A stretch of DNA of 64,000 bases from Burkholderia sp. OK233 (GCF_900230185.1 NZ_OCSR01000001.1:5944488-6008487), one strand, 5' to 3'; counted from the stretch's first letter, positions 18,977 through 27,834 are shown. Translations and numbers: made by a program. The notes: generated by a model not told the origin, from the letters alone.

Positions 18977-20611
18977 TTACCGCCCCTTAATGGAAGAGGG
19001 GGGCGTAGCGCACCACGGCGGGTAAATCCGCACGGGTAACACTGGCACGAGGAAAAGAAGGGCCATGGCTACACCTGCCATCACGCGATAGAGATCCGCC
19101 GAGGTCAGTACCACCGCCTGCACGTGGATCCGGTGCGCAAGTTCGCCGAGACTATGAGCCGCGTCGATGCTTTGGCTCGTCACAAGCGCGTGATTGCCCA
19201 AGTGGTCCACGAGCATGTTCGAATGAAGGCGCTCGCGATCTGTACCCAACCCTTCGATGAGGCCCGTTGCCACAGACGCGGAAAACGTTTTAAGCGAGTT
19301 GAACATCGCTGAAGCAAAGGGACCTTCTGTCGGGGGCAAGCCCGTCGTAACGCCCATCAGGATCGCCATGATCACCATTGGTTGTGCGACGATCTGTATC
19401 GATTGAAGCCAGTAAAAATTGATACGGATCCAATCGGAGGTGATGAAGCTCCCCATCACACACGTAGTCACCATGAGGCACAATCCAATGGCCATGACCC
19501 ACCGGTGATCGACCCGCCGTAGATTCAGGACGGCAGCGGTCAGAGGAAGCACGATGAGTAGCGGGATTGCAACCAGCAACGACAAGGGTGCAGTTTGGAG
19601 CGGCCTGTAGGTGTGAACCTTCGCGAGATATTGGCCGGGTATCGCAGCCACGCCAACCAGCAGTATGACCGCGCCTGCGAGGGTCGTCAGTCCGTGCGCA
19701 AAGTTTCTGCGCGACAGCATTTGCAGCTTGAAAAAAGGAAGCGGGTGAAACCACTCGTTGACGAAGAATGTCACCAACAGTAGCCCGCCACCCATAAACA
19801 TCACGCGAATGAACTCGGAATTGAGCCAGTCAAGACGATCACCTTGCAGAAGGCCGGTCACGAGCATGGCGACGGCCGGAAATCCCGTCAGAAACCCGGT
19901 CCAGTTGAATGCCCCTAGTCGTTCGCGTTTGAGCGGATCCGGCGGAAGCCCCTGCTGGATCGCCACGCAGCTTACGATGCCAAGCGGCACGATTTGCCAA
20001 AACGCCATTTGCCAACCGGCATACTCGGTCCACAAAGCTGCGAGCGGTGTGCCGAGCGCCGGTCCAAAGGTCGCCGTGAGCGCGTACCCGGCGAGTCCGT
20101 ATAGCTTCACTTTGGGCGGAAGATAGCGCAGCGCCACGATGATCAACATGGGGGGAAGGCATCCGCCGGCAATCCCCTGCAGGACACGCAACACATAGAG
20201 CGTAAGCAGGTTCGGTGCGAAGGGGCAAAGGAACCCGAGGAGCATCGTCGCGATCACGGCCCCGATCGTAAATCGCTTGAGCGTGAAGGTGATCCCAAAC
20301 CACGGAGCAAACACCATCGTAGCGACATTAGCCGCCTCGAACAGAGTGGTCAGCCAGGTTCCATCGTCATACCCAATCGAGAGCGCGCCCTGAATGTCCG
20401 CCAGAGACAGTGCAGTGACCTGTTCGTTGAGAATGGCCAATAGAGACGCAAGCAGCATCCCAATGAGACCAACGGCGAGACGAAGCGAAAGCGCGGATTG
20501 TTTGGGCGTCGGCTGCGCAGGAGCCTCTGTCCCCGGCACAGAAGCGGGTGCCGGCGACTGTGCGACGGTCGGCGCTTCCGTTCCAGTTGGTAAAAGGTTG
20601 TCTGTAGTCAT
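18977..20611 (-). CDS. emrB: DHA2-family MFS drug exporter (EmrB-like)
   Basis: 544 residues from ATG 20611. Two upstream in-frame ATGs exist at 20647 and 20632, but 20611 matches the start of the paralogue at 706 and follows the same GGGACTC context. About 14 hydrophobic segments are visible. The first long loop, LSLADIQGALSIGYDDGTW, and the following VLRVLQGIAGGCLPPM (motif C region) are typical DHA2 features. It heads an operon with an EmrA-like adaptor and a NodT-type factor, giving a complete tripartite pump. The cargo is unknown; the neighbouring monooxygenase suggests small aromatic or antibiotic-like molecules, which is inference. Confidence 0.92.
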   Translation of the reverse strand: MTTDNLLPTGTEAPTVAQSPAPASVPGTEAPAQPTPKQSALSLRLAVGLIGMLLASLLAILNEQVTALSLADIQGALSIGYDDGTWLTTLFEAANVATMVFAPWFGITFTLKRFTIGAVIATMLLGFLCPFAPNLLTLYVLRVLQGIAGGCLPPMLIIVALRYLPPKVKLYGLAGYALTATFGPALGTPLAALWTEYAGWQMAFWQIVPLGIVSCVAIQQGLPPDPLKRERLGAFNWTGFLTGFPAVAMLVTGLLQGDRLDWLNSEFIRVMFMGGGLLLVTFFVNEWFHPLPFFKLQMLSRRNFAHGLTTLAGAVILLVGVAAIPGQYLAKVHTYRPLQTAPLSLLVAIPLLIVLPLTAAVLNLRRVDHRWVMAIGLCLMVTTCVMGSFITSDWIRINFYWLQSIQIVAQPMVIMAILMGVTTGLPPTEGPFASAMFNSLKTFSASVATGLIEGLGTDRERLHSNMLVDHLGNHALVTSQSIDAAHSLGELAHRIHVQAVVLTSADLYRVMAGVAMALLFLVPVLPVRIYPPWCATPPSSIKGR

Positions 20612-20717
20612 GGGAGTCCCGCTTCCACTCATATTCGATATGGGCATCTAAATTTCGTGGTTGGAGGCCGCATGAATAGCGAAGTTTCTCCAGCTACGAT
20701 GACGAAATGCGGCTGGC

Positions 20718-21392
20718 TTACGGCTTGGGTTGCGCCTTTTTAAAGTATTGCGGTGCTTCCCGCCGATCGAACATTCCGTACTCCCGGATAATGCGGATAT
20801 TCCGCAGGCGTGACGCATCTCCCGTCGCCGTCTTGCCCAGGAATGCTTCAGCTGCTGCATGGTCGTGCCACGTCAGCACGGCGATTACCTCCCCTGGTGC
20901 CAGCAGTGCGTCGAAGACGTCCCAGGAAACGAGGTCAGGCGCGTTCGTATCCACTCCCAGTGATTTCGCCACCGCTTCGGCGCCATTCTCCTTGAGCCAC
21001 TCCGGCGAGAATTTCCCATCATGCAGCGTTAACGCCGTGCCTTGGCCCACCTCGGTGACATCCAGGCGCTGCTCACGCAAAACCTGTCCCGCGGGCACAT
21101 GGGTATCGCTGAGCGTCTGGCCAATACGCAAGCGATAGTCGGAAAAGACGCCATCACGCGCGGCTTGCATGATCTGGTGGTGCGTCTCCTGGCTGCGCCA
21201 GCGGATGAGCGCCTTCTCGTCGCGCCAGCTCGACAGCGAAAGAAGCCATCCCTCGCGGGTGAGACTTGCATAGCGGTTGTTGTCGATAAACCCGTCGATC
21301 TTCTCGAGTTCGGGGCGCAGCATCTTCGCCATGCCGAGATAGGCATTGAACTGTTCGGGTATTGGGTGAACTTCAAGCATTGCGGAAAACAT
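20718..21392 (-). CDS. Antibiotic-biosynthesis-monooxygenase (ABM) family protein, two-domain
   Basis: 224 residues that read as two ABM-like ferredoxin folds in tandem. One is near residues 1-100 (FSAMLEVHPIPEQFNAYLGMAKMLRPELEKIDGFIDNNRYAS, then LLSLSSWRDEKALIRWRSQ). The second is near 150-205 (LVSWDVFDALLAPGEVIAVLTWHDHAAAEAFL). ABM proteins are small cofactor-free oxygenases or sensing proteins, so enzyme activity is not assured. It lies 106 bp upstream of the EmrAB operon, on the same strand, and is divergent from a LysR gene, so LysR-controlled expression with the pump is plausible. A deletion-bearing copy sits at 9774-10305. Confidence 0.82.
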   Translation of the reverse strand: MFSAMLEVHPIPEQFNAYLGMAKMLRPELEKIDGFIDNNRYASLTREGWLLSLSSWRDEKALIRWRSQETHHQIMQAARDGVFSDYRLRIGQTLSDTHVPAGQVLREQRLDVTEVGQGTALTLHDGKFSPEWLKENGAEAVAKSLGVDTNAPDLVSWDVFDALLAPGEVIAVLTWHDHAAAEAFLGKTATGDASRLRNIRIIREYGMFDRREAPQYFKKAQPKP

Positions 21393-21741
21393 GAGTACCT
21401 CTTCCGTTTAGTTAGCCTTAAGACGTGTAGTAATTGTCCAGGATAGGCGCAATTCGTTGGAGCTCGCGCTAGTTGGTATTGGGCCAATGAGTTAGCGAAT
21501 TTTGCCAACCGGCCCATGAATGTCCTGATAACCATCACTGCCTGAAAGAATCCTTTGCAAGCCGATCAGGCGATCCTTCCCGGCGTGGGAAAATAGAAAA
21601 GGCCACTTTCTACCATCCGAAAAAATTCAGCGGTGGACATTGGGTGGCTTCTTTGAACCATTCGATGACGCGGATCGTCACCATGCGGATCACAACGCTT
21701 AGAATGGCGGCGTGTAAACGCGGTGATCGGGAGGAAGTGGA
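21393..21741. promoter_or_regulatory. Divergent promoter region, monooxygenase-pump operon / lysR
   Basis: 349 bp between divergently transcribed genes. By LysR convention the regulator encoded at 21742 should bind here and act on both sides. No unambiguous T-N11-A palindrome or sigma70 boxes could be fixed by eye, so the assignment rests on layout only. Confidence 0.45.
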
Positions 21742-22674
21742 ATGGACAAATTGCGTGAGATGGAGGTTTTCGTAGCCATCGTCGACCGGGGCAGCTTTAC
21801 TGGCGCGGCCGAAAAAGTCGGAATGTCGGCCGCCGCGGTCTCGCGCGCTGTCAACTCGCTAGAAACCCGTCTCGGCACACAACTGCTTGCCCGGACGACT
21901 CGAACGGTTCGTCCGACGGATGCAGGTATGGCATACCTCGAAGCCTGCAGGAAGGTGTTGGACACCATCACGAATGCGGAAGCAGACATTGCGTCTGATC
22001 AACTCAATCCCGTCGGTACATTGACCGTTTCTGCACCGGTCCTGTTTGGACAGCGATATGTTGCTCCCCTGGTGAATGCCTTCGTGCTGCGTTATCCGGA
22101 TGTCAACGTCAATGCCGTATACGCCGATCGAACTACGCGGCTTCTGGAGGAAGGCGTGGATATTGCTATCCGCGTCGGCCACCTCGGAGACTCTTCGACA
22201 TTCGCCAATCCGTTAGGTTTCGTGCAGCGTCGGACGTACGCGGCTCCCTCTTATCTCGCTGCGCACGGGGAACCCCTTCACCCCAGGGATCTCGCCAATC
22301 ACCACTGTGTGTCCTTCACTGGCGTGTCGCTTCCGCTTGAGTGGGTGTTCAACGAGAACGGTTCGAGGTTGCCCGTCAGACTTCAGCCGCGGATGATTGT
22401 CGACCTGGGCCCCGCTGCCGTTCTCGCCGCCGTCGACGGTGTGGGGATAATCCAGTTGCTGTCGTATCAGGCGGCGCCGGAGGTCGCCGATGGCAGGCTC
22501 CAACCCGTGCTGACGTCATTCGAGCCCGAGTCGATCCCTGTGAGCCTACTTCATGTAGAGCGGCGAAGCAGCAGCGGCAAGATTCGCGCTTTCATGGAAT
22601 TCGTTACCGAGACACTACGCAAAAACGCGCACCTTCAGGGCGTGGACGCTACTGCAACGCGAACTTCCCTGTAG
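21742..22674 (+). CDS. LysR-family transcriptional regulator
   Basis: 310 residues, full length. Residues 1-60 are the winged helix (MEVFVAIVDRGSFTGAAEKVGMSAAAVSRAVNSLETRLGTQLL). Residues ~90-300 form the periplasmic-binding-like effector domain (VGTLTVSAPVLFGQRYVAPLVNAFVLRYPDVNVN). It resembles the CrgA/AaeR-type subgroup common in Burkholderia. It is divergent from the ABM-EmrAB operon, which is its likely target. Its 3' end overlaps the convergent mug gene by 40 bp. Confidence 0.93.
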   Translation: MDKLREMEVFVAIVDRGSFTGAAEKVGMSAAAVSRAVNSLETRLGTQLLARTTRTVRPTDAGMAYLEACRKVLDTITNAEADIASDQLNPVGTLTVSAPVLFGQRYVAPLVNAFVLRYPDVNVNAVYADRTTRLLEEGVDIAIRVGHLGDSSTFANPLGFVQRRTYAAPSYLAAHGEPLHPRDLANHHCVSFTGVSLPLEWVFNENGSRLPVRLQPRMIVDLGPAAVLAAVDGVGIIQLLSYQAAPEVADGRLQPVLTSFEPESIPVSLLHVERRSSSGKIRAFMEFVTETLRKNAHLQGVDATATRTSL

Positions 22675-23165
22675 GCGGCCACGAGCGCGTCGAGGTCGAA
22701 CGCCCTGTTCAGTCCACTTGGATTGGGTACGACCCATGCGTGTGCGCCGCCGAACGGCTCGATTTGTCGCCCCCAATGGATATCACGCGTGCCGGAGATC
22801 GCCGAGAGCGCCATCTTTCCAAGGAAAACGATGTGCCGCGGTGCATTCTGCGCGATCTTCCGCCGAAAAGCATCTCCGGCCAGTTCAATCTCCGATCGCG
22901 ACAGTTCGGCGGCCTGCGCGGTGGGTCGCGGCACCACCGTTGTAAGACCGCAACCATATCGAAGAACCGTGCGGTCGTCTTCGGGACGAATCAGTTCGGG
23001 AGTGAAACCTGCAAGATGCATGACCCGCCAGAACCGATTGCCTCTGCCCTCAAAGTGATGACCTGTCGATGCCGCACGGATGCCTGGATTGATTCCGCAA
23101 AATACTACCGACAAGCCCGGTTCAAGAACATCAGGAAGAGATTGAACGGAATCAGGGTAAGTCAC
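22635..23165 (-). CDS. mug: G/U mismatch-specific DNA glycosylase (Mug)
   Basis: 176 residues. Mug removes uracil or ethenocytosine from mismatches in double-stranded DNA. The active-site block VVFCGINPGIRAASTGHHF (residues ~20-38) carries the Asn of the GINPG motif that positions the catalytic water, and the second motif VVPNPSGLNR is near residue 145. Length fits the family. The GTG start at 23165 overlaps the stop of the upstream GlxA-type gene as GTGA, so the two are probably translated together. The convergent overlap with lysR is unusual but small. Confidence 0.92.
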   Translation of the reverse strand: MTYPDSVQSLPDVLEPGLSVVFCGINPGIRAASTGHHFEGRGNRFWRVMHLAGFTPELIRPEDDRTVLRYGCGLTTVVPRPTAQAAELSRSEIELAGDAFRRKIAQNAPRHIVFLGKMALSAISGTRDIHWGRQIEPFGGAHAWVVPNPSGLNRAFDLDALVAAYREVRVAVASTP

Positions 23166-24187
23166 AGCGGAGACGGTCCCTGAGAAGAGACCTGCTTGCC
23201 GGCACCGTTATCCGCCCATGGCCGCTTGCCCGCTTCGCCGCGGAATCGTTGCCGATATTGCTTCGGCGTTACCTCTAGCCGTCGGGAGAAAGTCGTGCGC
23301 ATATGCGTGGCGCTGCGAAAGCCGCATTTAAATGCGACGGTCTTTAGCGGTGCATCCGTGTCTTCGAGCAACTTCCTCGCGGTGTCGACGCGCACCTGCT
23401 CAACAAACACGGAGGGTGTCACCTTTGCATACTTCGCAAATACTCTCGAGAAGGTCCGTCGGCTCACTGCAACTGCACCCGCAAGCTGTTCGATCGATAG
23501 CGCATCGGTTATATGCTCAGTCACATACCGGTGCACTTTGCCAATAATCGGATCTTCGCCCCTCCCTGCTCCAACATACGGGCTGTACTGAGACTGGCCG
23601 CCTTCCCGCTGGATATAGATGACAAGACGTTTTGCGATGCGCACCGCCAACTCGTGTCCCCAATCTTCGGCGACAAGCGACAGGCACAGATCGATGCCAG
23701 CAGTCACACCTGCCGAGGTAAAGAGGCGTCCGTCGCGAACGAAGATCTTGTCGGGCTGCACACACGCCTGCGGAAATTCGTGCGCCAGGCGCCCCGCGTC
23801 CGCCCAGTGAGTTGTCACTTCCTTGCCGTCAAGCAGTCCCGCATGTGCAAGCACGAATGCCCCATTGCAAACGGAGCCAAACCGCGTCGCGTCTCGTGCC
23901 TGATTTTGCAGCCAAGTTAGAAAGTCCCTTGATGGTCGAGCGTCGGGCAATTGCGGTCCGCCCGCGACCAGCAGCAGATCCCATTGCGTGTCGAGATCCG
24001 CATAGCCAAACGGCACGGAAAGCCCCATGCCGTTCGAGCAGGTCACCGTGCCAGCTCGGGGCCCTACAAGGGAGACCTCATATTTGTGCTGTTCGGAAAG
24101 GATCGTGTTTGCTTCCGCGAACACATCGAGGGGGCCTGCAACATCGAGCGCCTGCACACCATCGAATATAACAATGGCGACTTTCAT
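23162..24187 (-). CDS. GlxA-family AraC-type transcriptional regulator (DJ-1/PfpI + HTH)
   Basis: 341 residues. Residues 1-175 are a DJ-1/PfpI-like domain (MKVAIVIFDGVQALDVAGPLDVFAEAN, elbow SVCNGAFVLAHAGLLDGK with the nucleophile-position Cys). Residues ~225-320 are two AraC HTH motifs (ALSIEQLAGAVAVSRRTFSRVFAKY and APLKTVAFKCGFRSATHMRTTFSRRLEVTPKQYRQRF). Regulators of this type sense small amine or carnitine-like compounds in some bacteria; the ligand here is unknown. It overlaps mug by 4 nt and a truncated paralogue lies on the other strand at 24718. Confidence 0.93.
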   Translation of the reverse strand: MKVAIVIFDGVQALDVAGPLDVFAEANTILSEQHKYEVSLVGPRAGTVTCSNGMGLSVPFGYADLDTQWDLLLVAGGPQLPDARPSRDFLTWLQNQARDATRFGSVCNGAFVLAHAGLLDGKEVTTHWADAGRLAHEFPQACVQPDKIFVRDGRLFTSAGVTAGIDLCLSLVAEDWGHELAVRIAKRLVIYIQREGGQSQYSPYVGAGRGEDPIIGKVHRYVTEHITDALSIEQLAGAVAVSRRTFSRVFAKYAKVTPSVFVEQVRVDTARKLLEDTDAPLKTVAFKCGFRSATHMRTTFSRRLEVTPKQYRQRFRGEAGKRPWADNGAGKQVSSQGPSPL

Positions 24188-24717
24188 GCCGTGACCTTCG
24201 TGGAGTTAATAGGCCCGCTTCCGATACTGGCGATTCGATTGGCTTCACCCGAACCACTGGACCAAGCCTGGTAACCTGTATTCACGAGCGGTGTCGCAGC
24301 TTACCGCAATAGCCCGGAAACAGGGACACACTAGCCGGTAATTGACTTTTGCGTCCGTGTAATGAAAGGGCCGGACTCGGGGAGCGCCCAACTGACATTA
24401 ACCCTTCAGACCAATTCAACGCGTACGGCATTAGCGCAGCGGCGCCGCTGCCCCCGCTGTTTGGCCCAAATCTCACGTTGATTGGCCAGGCATTGCGACA
24501 TCCACGTGTTTCCTCTTCCATACCGGCTGATTAGACTTGGTCTGAGGGATACGGACACCGCCGTCTGTTCAAAATTTCCGGTCCGCGTTGCTGCGGGACG
24601 ATAACCAGGGACAAATTCATCATGTTGAAAACGCCATACCTCACACCGGATGGTAACCGGGTGCGGTCGCAGCAGATGCGGCCGCTCGTGTGCAGTGGCT
24701 TCGCGGAGTGACGGCGC
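24188..24717. other. Intergenic, divergent from the GlxA-type gene
   Basis: 530 bp between two divergent DJ-1-domain genes; it should contain both promoters. Frames inside are short and unlike known proteins. A ~55-bp stretch near 24463-24518 loosely resembles 1298-1353 (TGGCCCAAATCTCA and ATCCACGTGTT in both), perhaps a relic of the same mobile DNA. Confidence 0.35.
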
Positions 24718-25296
24718 ATGCATGTGGCAATGATGCTGTACCCAGGATTTCGGCTGCTGGAAGTGACAGGCCCGATGGATGTGTTCCACGAAGCAAACCG
24801 TCTTGGCGGCGAAATGCTTTACGAACAGCATCTCGTGGGCCCGTCGCCGGGGCCGGTCCTTTGCGCGAGTGGCGTTGCGGTGGGCACGACGGACAGTTTA
24901 TCGGATGCGCAAACTTCATTCGACATCGTCGTCGTGCCAGGTTCTCCGGTCATCAGCTCGCGGCTTGAGCATTGCGAACTGGTGGACTGGCTCAGTGATG
25001 CTGGGCTTAGGGTGCGAAGGCTCGCGTCGGTGTCCAACGGAGCTTTTCTGGTCGCGCGCGCCGGCCTTGCCGACCACCGCGCGTTGACTACGAATTGCCG
25101 CGACGCGCAACGTCTCTCCGCCGAGTATCCGTTGGTGCACGTCATGAGCGATCAACGCTACTTGAAGGATGGCAACCTGTACTCGTCGTGCGGTGTAAGT
25201 GACGGTATGCAGCTGGCATTGGCTCTCGTCAGGGAGGACCTTGGCGAGGACTTTGCCAGAAGCATTGCAAGGTCATTGTCGAGGCAGCGCGAGTGA
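24718..25296 (+). CDS. DJ-1/PfpI-like protein lacking the AraC domain
   Basis: 192 residues from ATG 24718, a paralogue of the N-terminal half of the GlxA-type regulator at 23162 (MHVAMMLYPGFRLLEVTGPMDVFHEANRLGG). It ends after the helix ALALVREDLGEDFARSIARSLSRQRE, exactly where the linker to the HTH domain would begin, so the DNA-binding part is missing. At the nucleophile elbow it reads SVSNGAFLVARAG, with Ser replacing the Cys of its paralogue. It could be a stand-alone sensor or a truncated regulator. The stop is followed within 20 bp by a repeated leader, which suggests the 3' end was removed by recombination. Confidence 0.78.
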   Translation: MHVAMMLYPGFRLLEVTGPMDVFHEANRLGGEMLYEQHLVGPSPGPVLCASGVAVGTTDSLSDAQTSFDIVVVPGSPVISSRLEHCELVDWLSDAGLRVRRLASVSNGAFLVARAGLADHRALTTNCRDAQRLSAEYPLVHVMSDQRYLKDGNLYSSCGVSDGMQLALALVREDLGEDFARSIARSLSRQRE

Positions 25297-25314
25297 GCGA
25301 AAAGTTAAGGCGGA

Positions 25315-25462
25315 TAGATGGGCCAGGCCAAGTACGGAGAACCCGTCCAAGCAACCGTCCATAAGCTGGTGTCGAACATACGCTGTTCTCGAGTTGGAAG
25401 GCAAATCATCCTTTGATCTTGGTCGCTGCTCTTCTCATCGCCGACTTGCCTGCGAGCCAACC
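25315..25462 (+). repeat. 148-bp leader repeat, copy B
   Basis: Direct repeat of 10447-10594, same orientation and same length, ending at the ATG of the broken acetolactate synthase copy. Blocks such as TACGGAGAACCCGTC, GAACATACGCTGTTC and CGAGTTGGAA are shared. It begins shortly after the truncated DJ-1 gene. Confidence 0.75.
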
Positions 25463-25601
25463 ATGACCCAAAACCCAATGACGGCTTCACAAGCTGATCT
25501 TACGCATAATGTATGCGAGTGAAACCCTGTCGGCGGTCGACATTATTCTGAGCGTACTCGCCGATCAGGGCGTCGACACGCTATTGGGATATAGCGGCAG
25601 A
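25463..25601 (+). pseudogene. Acetolactate synthase, broken 5' fragment
   Basis: ATG 25463 opens MTQNPM, as in the intact gene at 10595, but the frame ends after 19 codons. The next frame continues the similarity as SAVDIILSVLADQGVDTLLGYSG, matching GADIILRVLSEQGVDTVFGYSG. Similarity stops near 25601, so more than 90% of the gene is gone. It shows that the locus was once duplicated together with its leader. Confidence 0.8.
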
Positions 25602-25687
25602 GTGGCGCGCCCTCGGTGGGCGTTATGCGTTTCGTGGCTGCGATTCGCCTATTTGTTTAGCTTCTATGGAGGCGTTTGTGGAAATCT

Positions 25688-25987
25688 ATGGTTGACGAGA
25701 ATTTAATTCATAAGGCGCTGGCAAACCCATTCCGACGCGAAGTTTTGAGGTGGTTAAAGACTCCAGGCGAATACTTTGTACAAGGTCACATCGAAGTTGA
25801 TTGTGGGGTACCGTCAAATGCAATCCTCGCGCGCAGCGGGCTATCGCAATCGACCGTATCGGCGCACGTCGCGGCATTGGTCGAGGCAAGACTGCTTGTT
25901 TCGACCCGCGTTGGTCAGTGGATGTTTCTATCCCGAAATGAAGACGTGATTCGCGCCTTTGCGGACCAGATCAGGTTGCATCTGTAG
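25688..25987 (+). CDS. ArsR-like winged-helix regulator
   Basis: 99 residues from ATG 25688; a TTG at 25676 would add four residues and sits closer to GGAGG at 25668-25672, so the start is uncertain. The sequence ENLIHKALANPFRREVLRWLKTPGEYF, then GVPSNAILARSGLSQSTVSAHVAALVEARLLVSTRVGQWMFLSRN is an ArsR/HTH_20 winged helix with recognition helix SQSTVSAHVAALVEA and a short wing. No CxC metal site of the classical arsenic/cadmium sensors is seen; one Cys is present. Similar ArsR proteins in Burkholderia often sit next to MFS or oxidoreductase genes, which have been lost here. Confidence 0.8.
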   Translation: MVDENLIHKALANPFRREVLRWLKTPGEYFVQGHIEVDCGVPSNAILARSGLSQSTVSAHVAALVEARLLVSTRVGQWMFLSRNEDVIRAFADQIRLHL

Positions 25988-26357
25988 CCGGCGGCTTTAT
26001 CGACCGGGGTGCCGGTCACCTAGGCAGGCCTTCTACAGTGTGGCGGTCCATGCTGACTTCGATCGCGACGAGATGGCCATCGTGGATGCGGCTCACGACC
26101 AGTTCGCCGTGGCTGGTCCGATATTAGTTCTGTCACGTACTGTCTTTGGCGCGATGTGTGTCTACGACAGTTCGGCAGTCCAACTTATGCATTCCGAACC
26201 GAAAGTACCTGTCTTGTTGCAAGTCCTGAGCGGCGATCTCTGGTTTGCTTCACGTGCATCGTTGCGAACGGTCGCGCGAGTCGTAGACCGCAATAAATTT
26301 GTCACTACTTCACGAGAAAATCTATCAGTGCGCCGGGAGACTGGCAAGGAGTAAAGA
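25988..26357 (+). other. Unassigned open frame between arsR and IS256
   Basis: A plus-strand frame stays open to 26354 and reads protein-like in its last 85 codons (AVAGPILVLSRTVFGAMCVYDSSAVQLM ... RDRNKF-like end), but it has no own start with a ribosome binding site and I recognise no family. It is possibly a 5'-truncated gene remnant. Confidence 0.3.
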
Positions 26358-26387
26358 GTGGAAGTCTCGGACAATGAAGGTCTAGCA

Positions 26388-26395
26388 ATCCGCGT
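26388..26395. repeat. Target-site duplication of IS256 element, left
   Basis: ATCCGCGT, repeated directly at 27835-27842 on the other side of the element. Eight base pairs fits the IS256 family. Confidence 0.9.
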
Positions 26396-27834
26396 TGAGC
26401 AATCGTCAAGAGTGGTGTACGCGGGTCTGTCGGCATGATCAGGCGGCCAGCGCTTGAGGAGCCGGTGTGCTTTCAATCACCGGGGTTCCGTCCTTGAAGG
26501 GGATACCCTTCAGAAGCTGTTCGATTTTGTCGACACCGCGGATTCTCCTCCAGGACTGCTCAGCCGCTTCGATGAGTTTGAATGCCATCGCGAGGAAGGT
26601 CGAGCGCGACAGACAGTTGCGCGTACGGCTGGTGCGATGACGTACCGTCGCAAACGTCGATTCAATCGGATTCGTGGTGCGCACGTGCTGCCAGTGCTCG
26701 GCCGGGAAGTCGTAGAACGCGAGTAACGCATCGCGATCCTTCGTGAGCTTCTCGACCGCCTTCGGGTACTTCGCCGCGTACGTGTCTACAAACCGGTTGA
26801 ACGCGATAACCGCATCGGCGCGTGTCGCGGCATTCCAGATTTCCGCGAGCGCCGCCTTGGCCTTGCCGTGCTGCGACTTTGGCATCGCATTGAGGACATT
26901 TCCGATTTTATGGAACCAGCACCGCTGATGCCGTGTCTGCGGGAACACCTCGTCAAGCGCCGCCCACAGTCCCATTGCGCCGTCGCCGACCGCGAGCAGC
27001 GGCGGTGCCTGCAGACCACGCGATTTCAGATCGAGCAGCAGGTCGACCCACGATTGCTTCGATTCGCGATAGCCGTCGCTGAGCGCCACGCGCTCCTTCC
27101 CGCCGTCCGGCTTCACGCCGATAATGACCAGCAGGCACTGGCCGTCGGAATCCTCCGTGCGGGCTTGCGTGTGGATGCCGTCGGCCCACCAGTACACCCA
27201 GCGTGAGGCCGACAGATCCCGCTTGTTCCACTGCTCGTACTCGTCTGCCCAGGCGGCCTTCAGGCGGCTCACGACGCTTGCCGACAGCCCTCTGGCCTGC
27301 TCGCCAAGCAGCTCGGACAGGGCATCACCCATGTCGCCCGTCGAGACACCACGCAGGTAAAGCCACGGCAGCGAGGACGATACGCGCGGTGACTTGCGCA
27401 CATAGGGCGGCACGATCGACGAGTTGAACTTTATGCCCGAGCCCGAGCGGTCGCGCACCTTCGGCACCTTGACCGGCACCGTGCCCACGGCCGTGACGAT
27501 CTCGCGTTCTGGCAGATAGCCGTTGCGCACAACCGCCCGTCGACCCTCGATCGACTTCACATTCGAATACTGCTCGAGCATCGCCGCCAGTTCCGCCTCG
27601 ATTGCCTGCTGGATGATTCGTCGCGCCCCTTGCTGGATCAGATCGTCCAGACCCGGCGCCCCCTTGATTTCCGCTTCCGTCGTTTGACCGCTGTTCGTTT
27701 CCTGAGTATGTTTCGCCATGGTGGTGGAGTTCGATTGGGAAAGTGTTACCGTGGAAAGCAACATTCTCCTCCAATCGCCAACGCCTTCTCCTGCCTCCCG
27801 CCTACGCCGCGTACACCACTTTCAACGATAGCTC
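26396..27834 (-). mobile_element. IS256-family insertion sequence, intact (1439 bp)
   Basis: The ends are 29-bp imperfect inverted repeats. TGAGCAATCGTCAAGAGTGG at the left aligns with TGAGCTATCGTTGAAAGTGG read inward from the right, both followed by TGTACGCGG; 25 of 29 positions match. An 8-bp target duplication (ATCCGCGT) flanks the element, so the insertion is simple and fairly recent. It carries one transposase gene on the minus strand. Confidence 0.92.
26439..27764 (-). CDS. IS256-family transposase
   Basis: 441 residues, or 426 if translation starts at the second ATG (27719, MAKHTQ). ATG 27764 has GGAGG only 3 nt upstream, so both starts are possible. The catalytic DDE set is visible as WWADGIHTQ (Asp), LAVGDGAMGLWAAL (Asp) and TTNPIESTFATVRHR (Glu). 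The family block RCWFHKIGNVLNAMPKSQH is near residue 285. The gene is undamaged, so the element may be active. Confidence 0.95.
   Translation of the reverse strand: MLLSTVTLSQSNSTTMAKHTQETNSGQTTEAEIKGAPGLDDLIQQGARRIIQQAIEAELAAMLEQYSNVKSIEGRRAVVRNGYLPEREIVTAVGTVPVKVPKVRDRSGSGIKFNSSIVPPYVRKSPRVSSSLPWLYLRGVSTGDMGDALSELLGEQARGLSASVVSRLKAAWADEYEQWNKRDLSASRWVYWWADGIHTQARTEDSDGQCLLVIIGVKPDGGKERVALSDGYRESKQSWVDLLLDLKSRGLQAPPLLAVGDGAMGLWAALDEVFPQTRHQRCWFHKIGNVLNAMPKSQHGKAKAALAEIWNAATRADAVIAFNRFVDTYAAKYPKAVEKLTKDRDALLAFYDFPAEHWQHVRTTNPIESTFATVRHRTSRTRNCLSRSTFLAMAFKLIEAAEQSWRRIRGVDKIEQLLKGIPFKDGTPVIESTPAPQALAA

Noticed and set aside
22341..23183. 280-codon plus-strand frame across the lysR end and mug
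   Set aside because: It is in another frame than lysR and antisense to mug, both well-supported genes, and has a nonsense-like Arg/Ser/Cys-rich composition.
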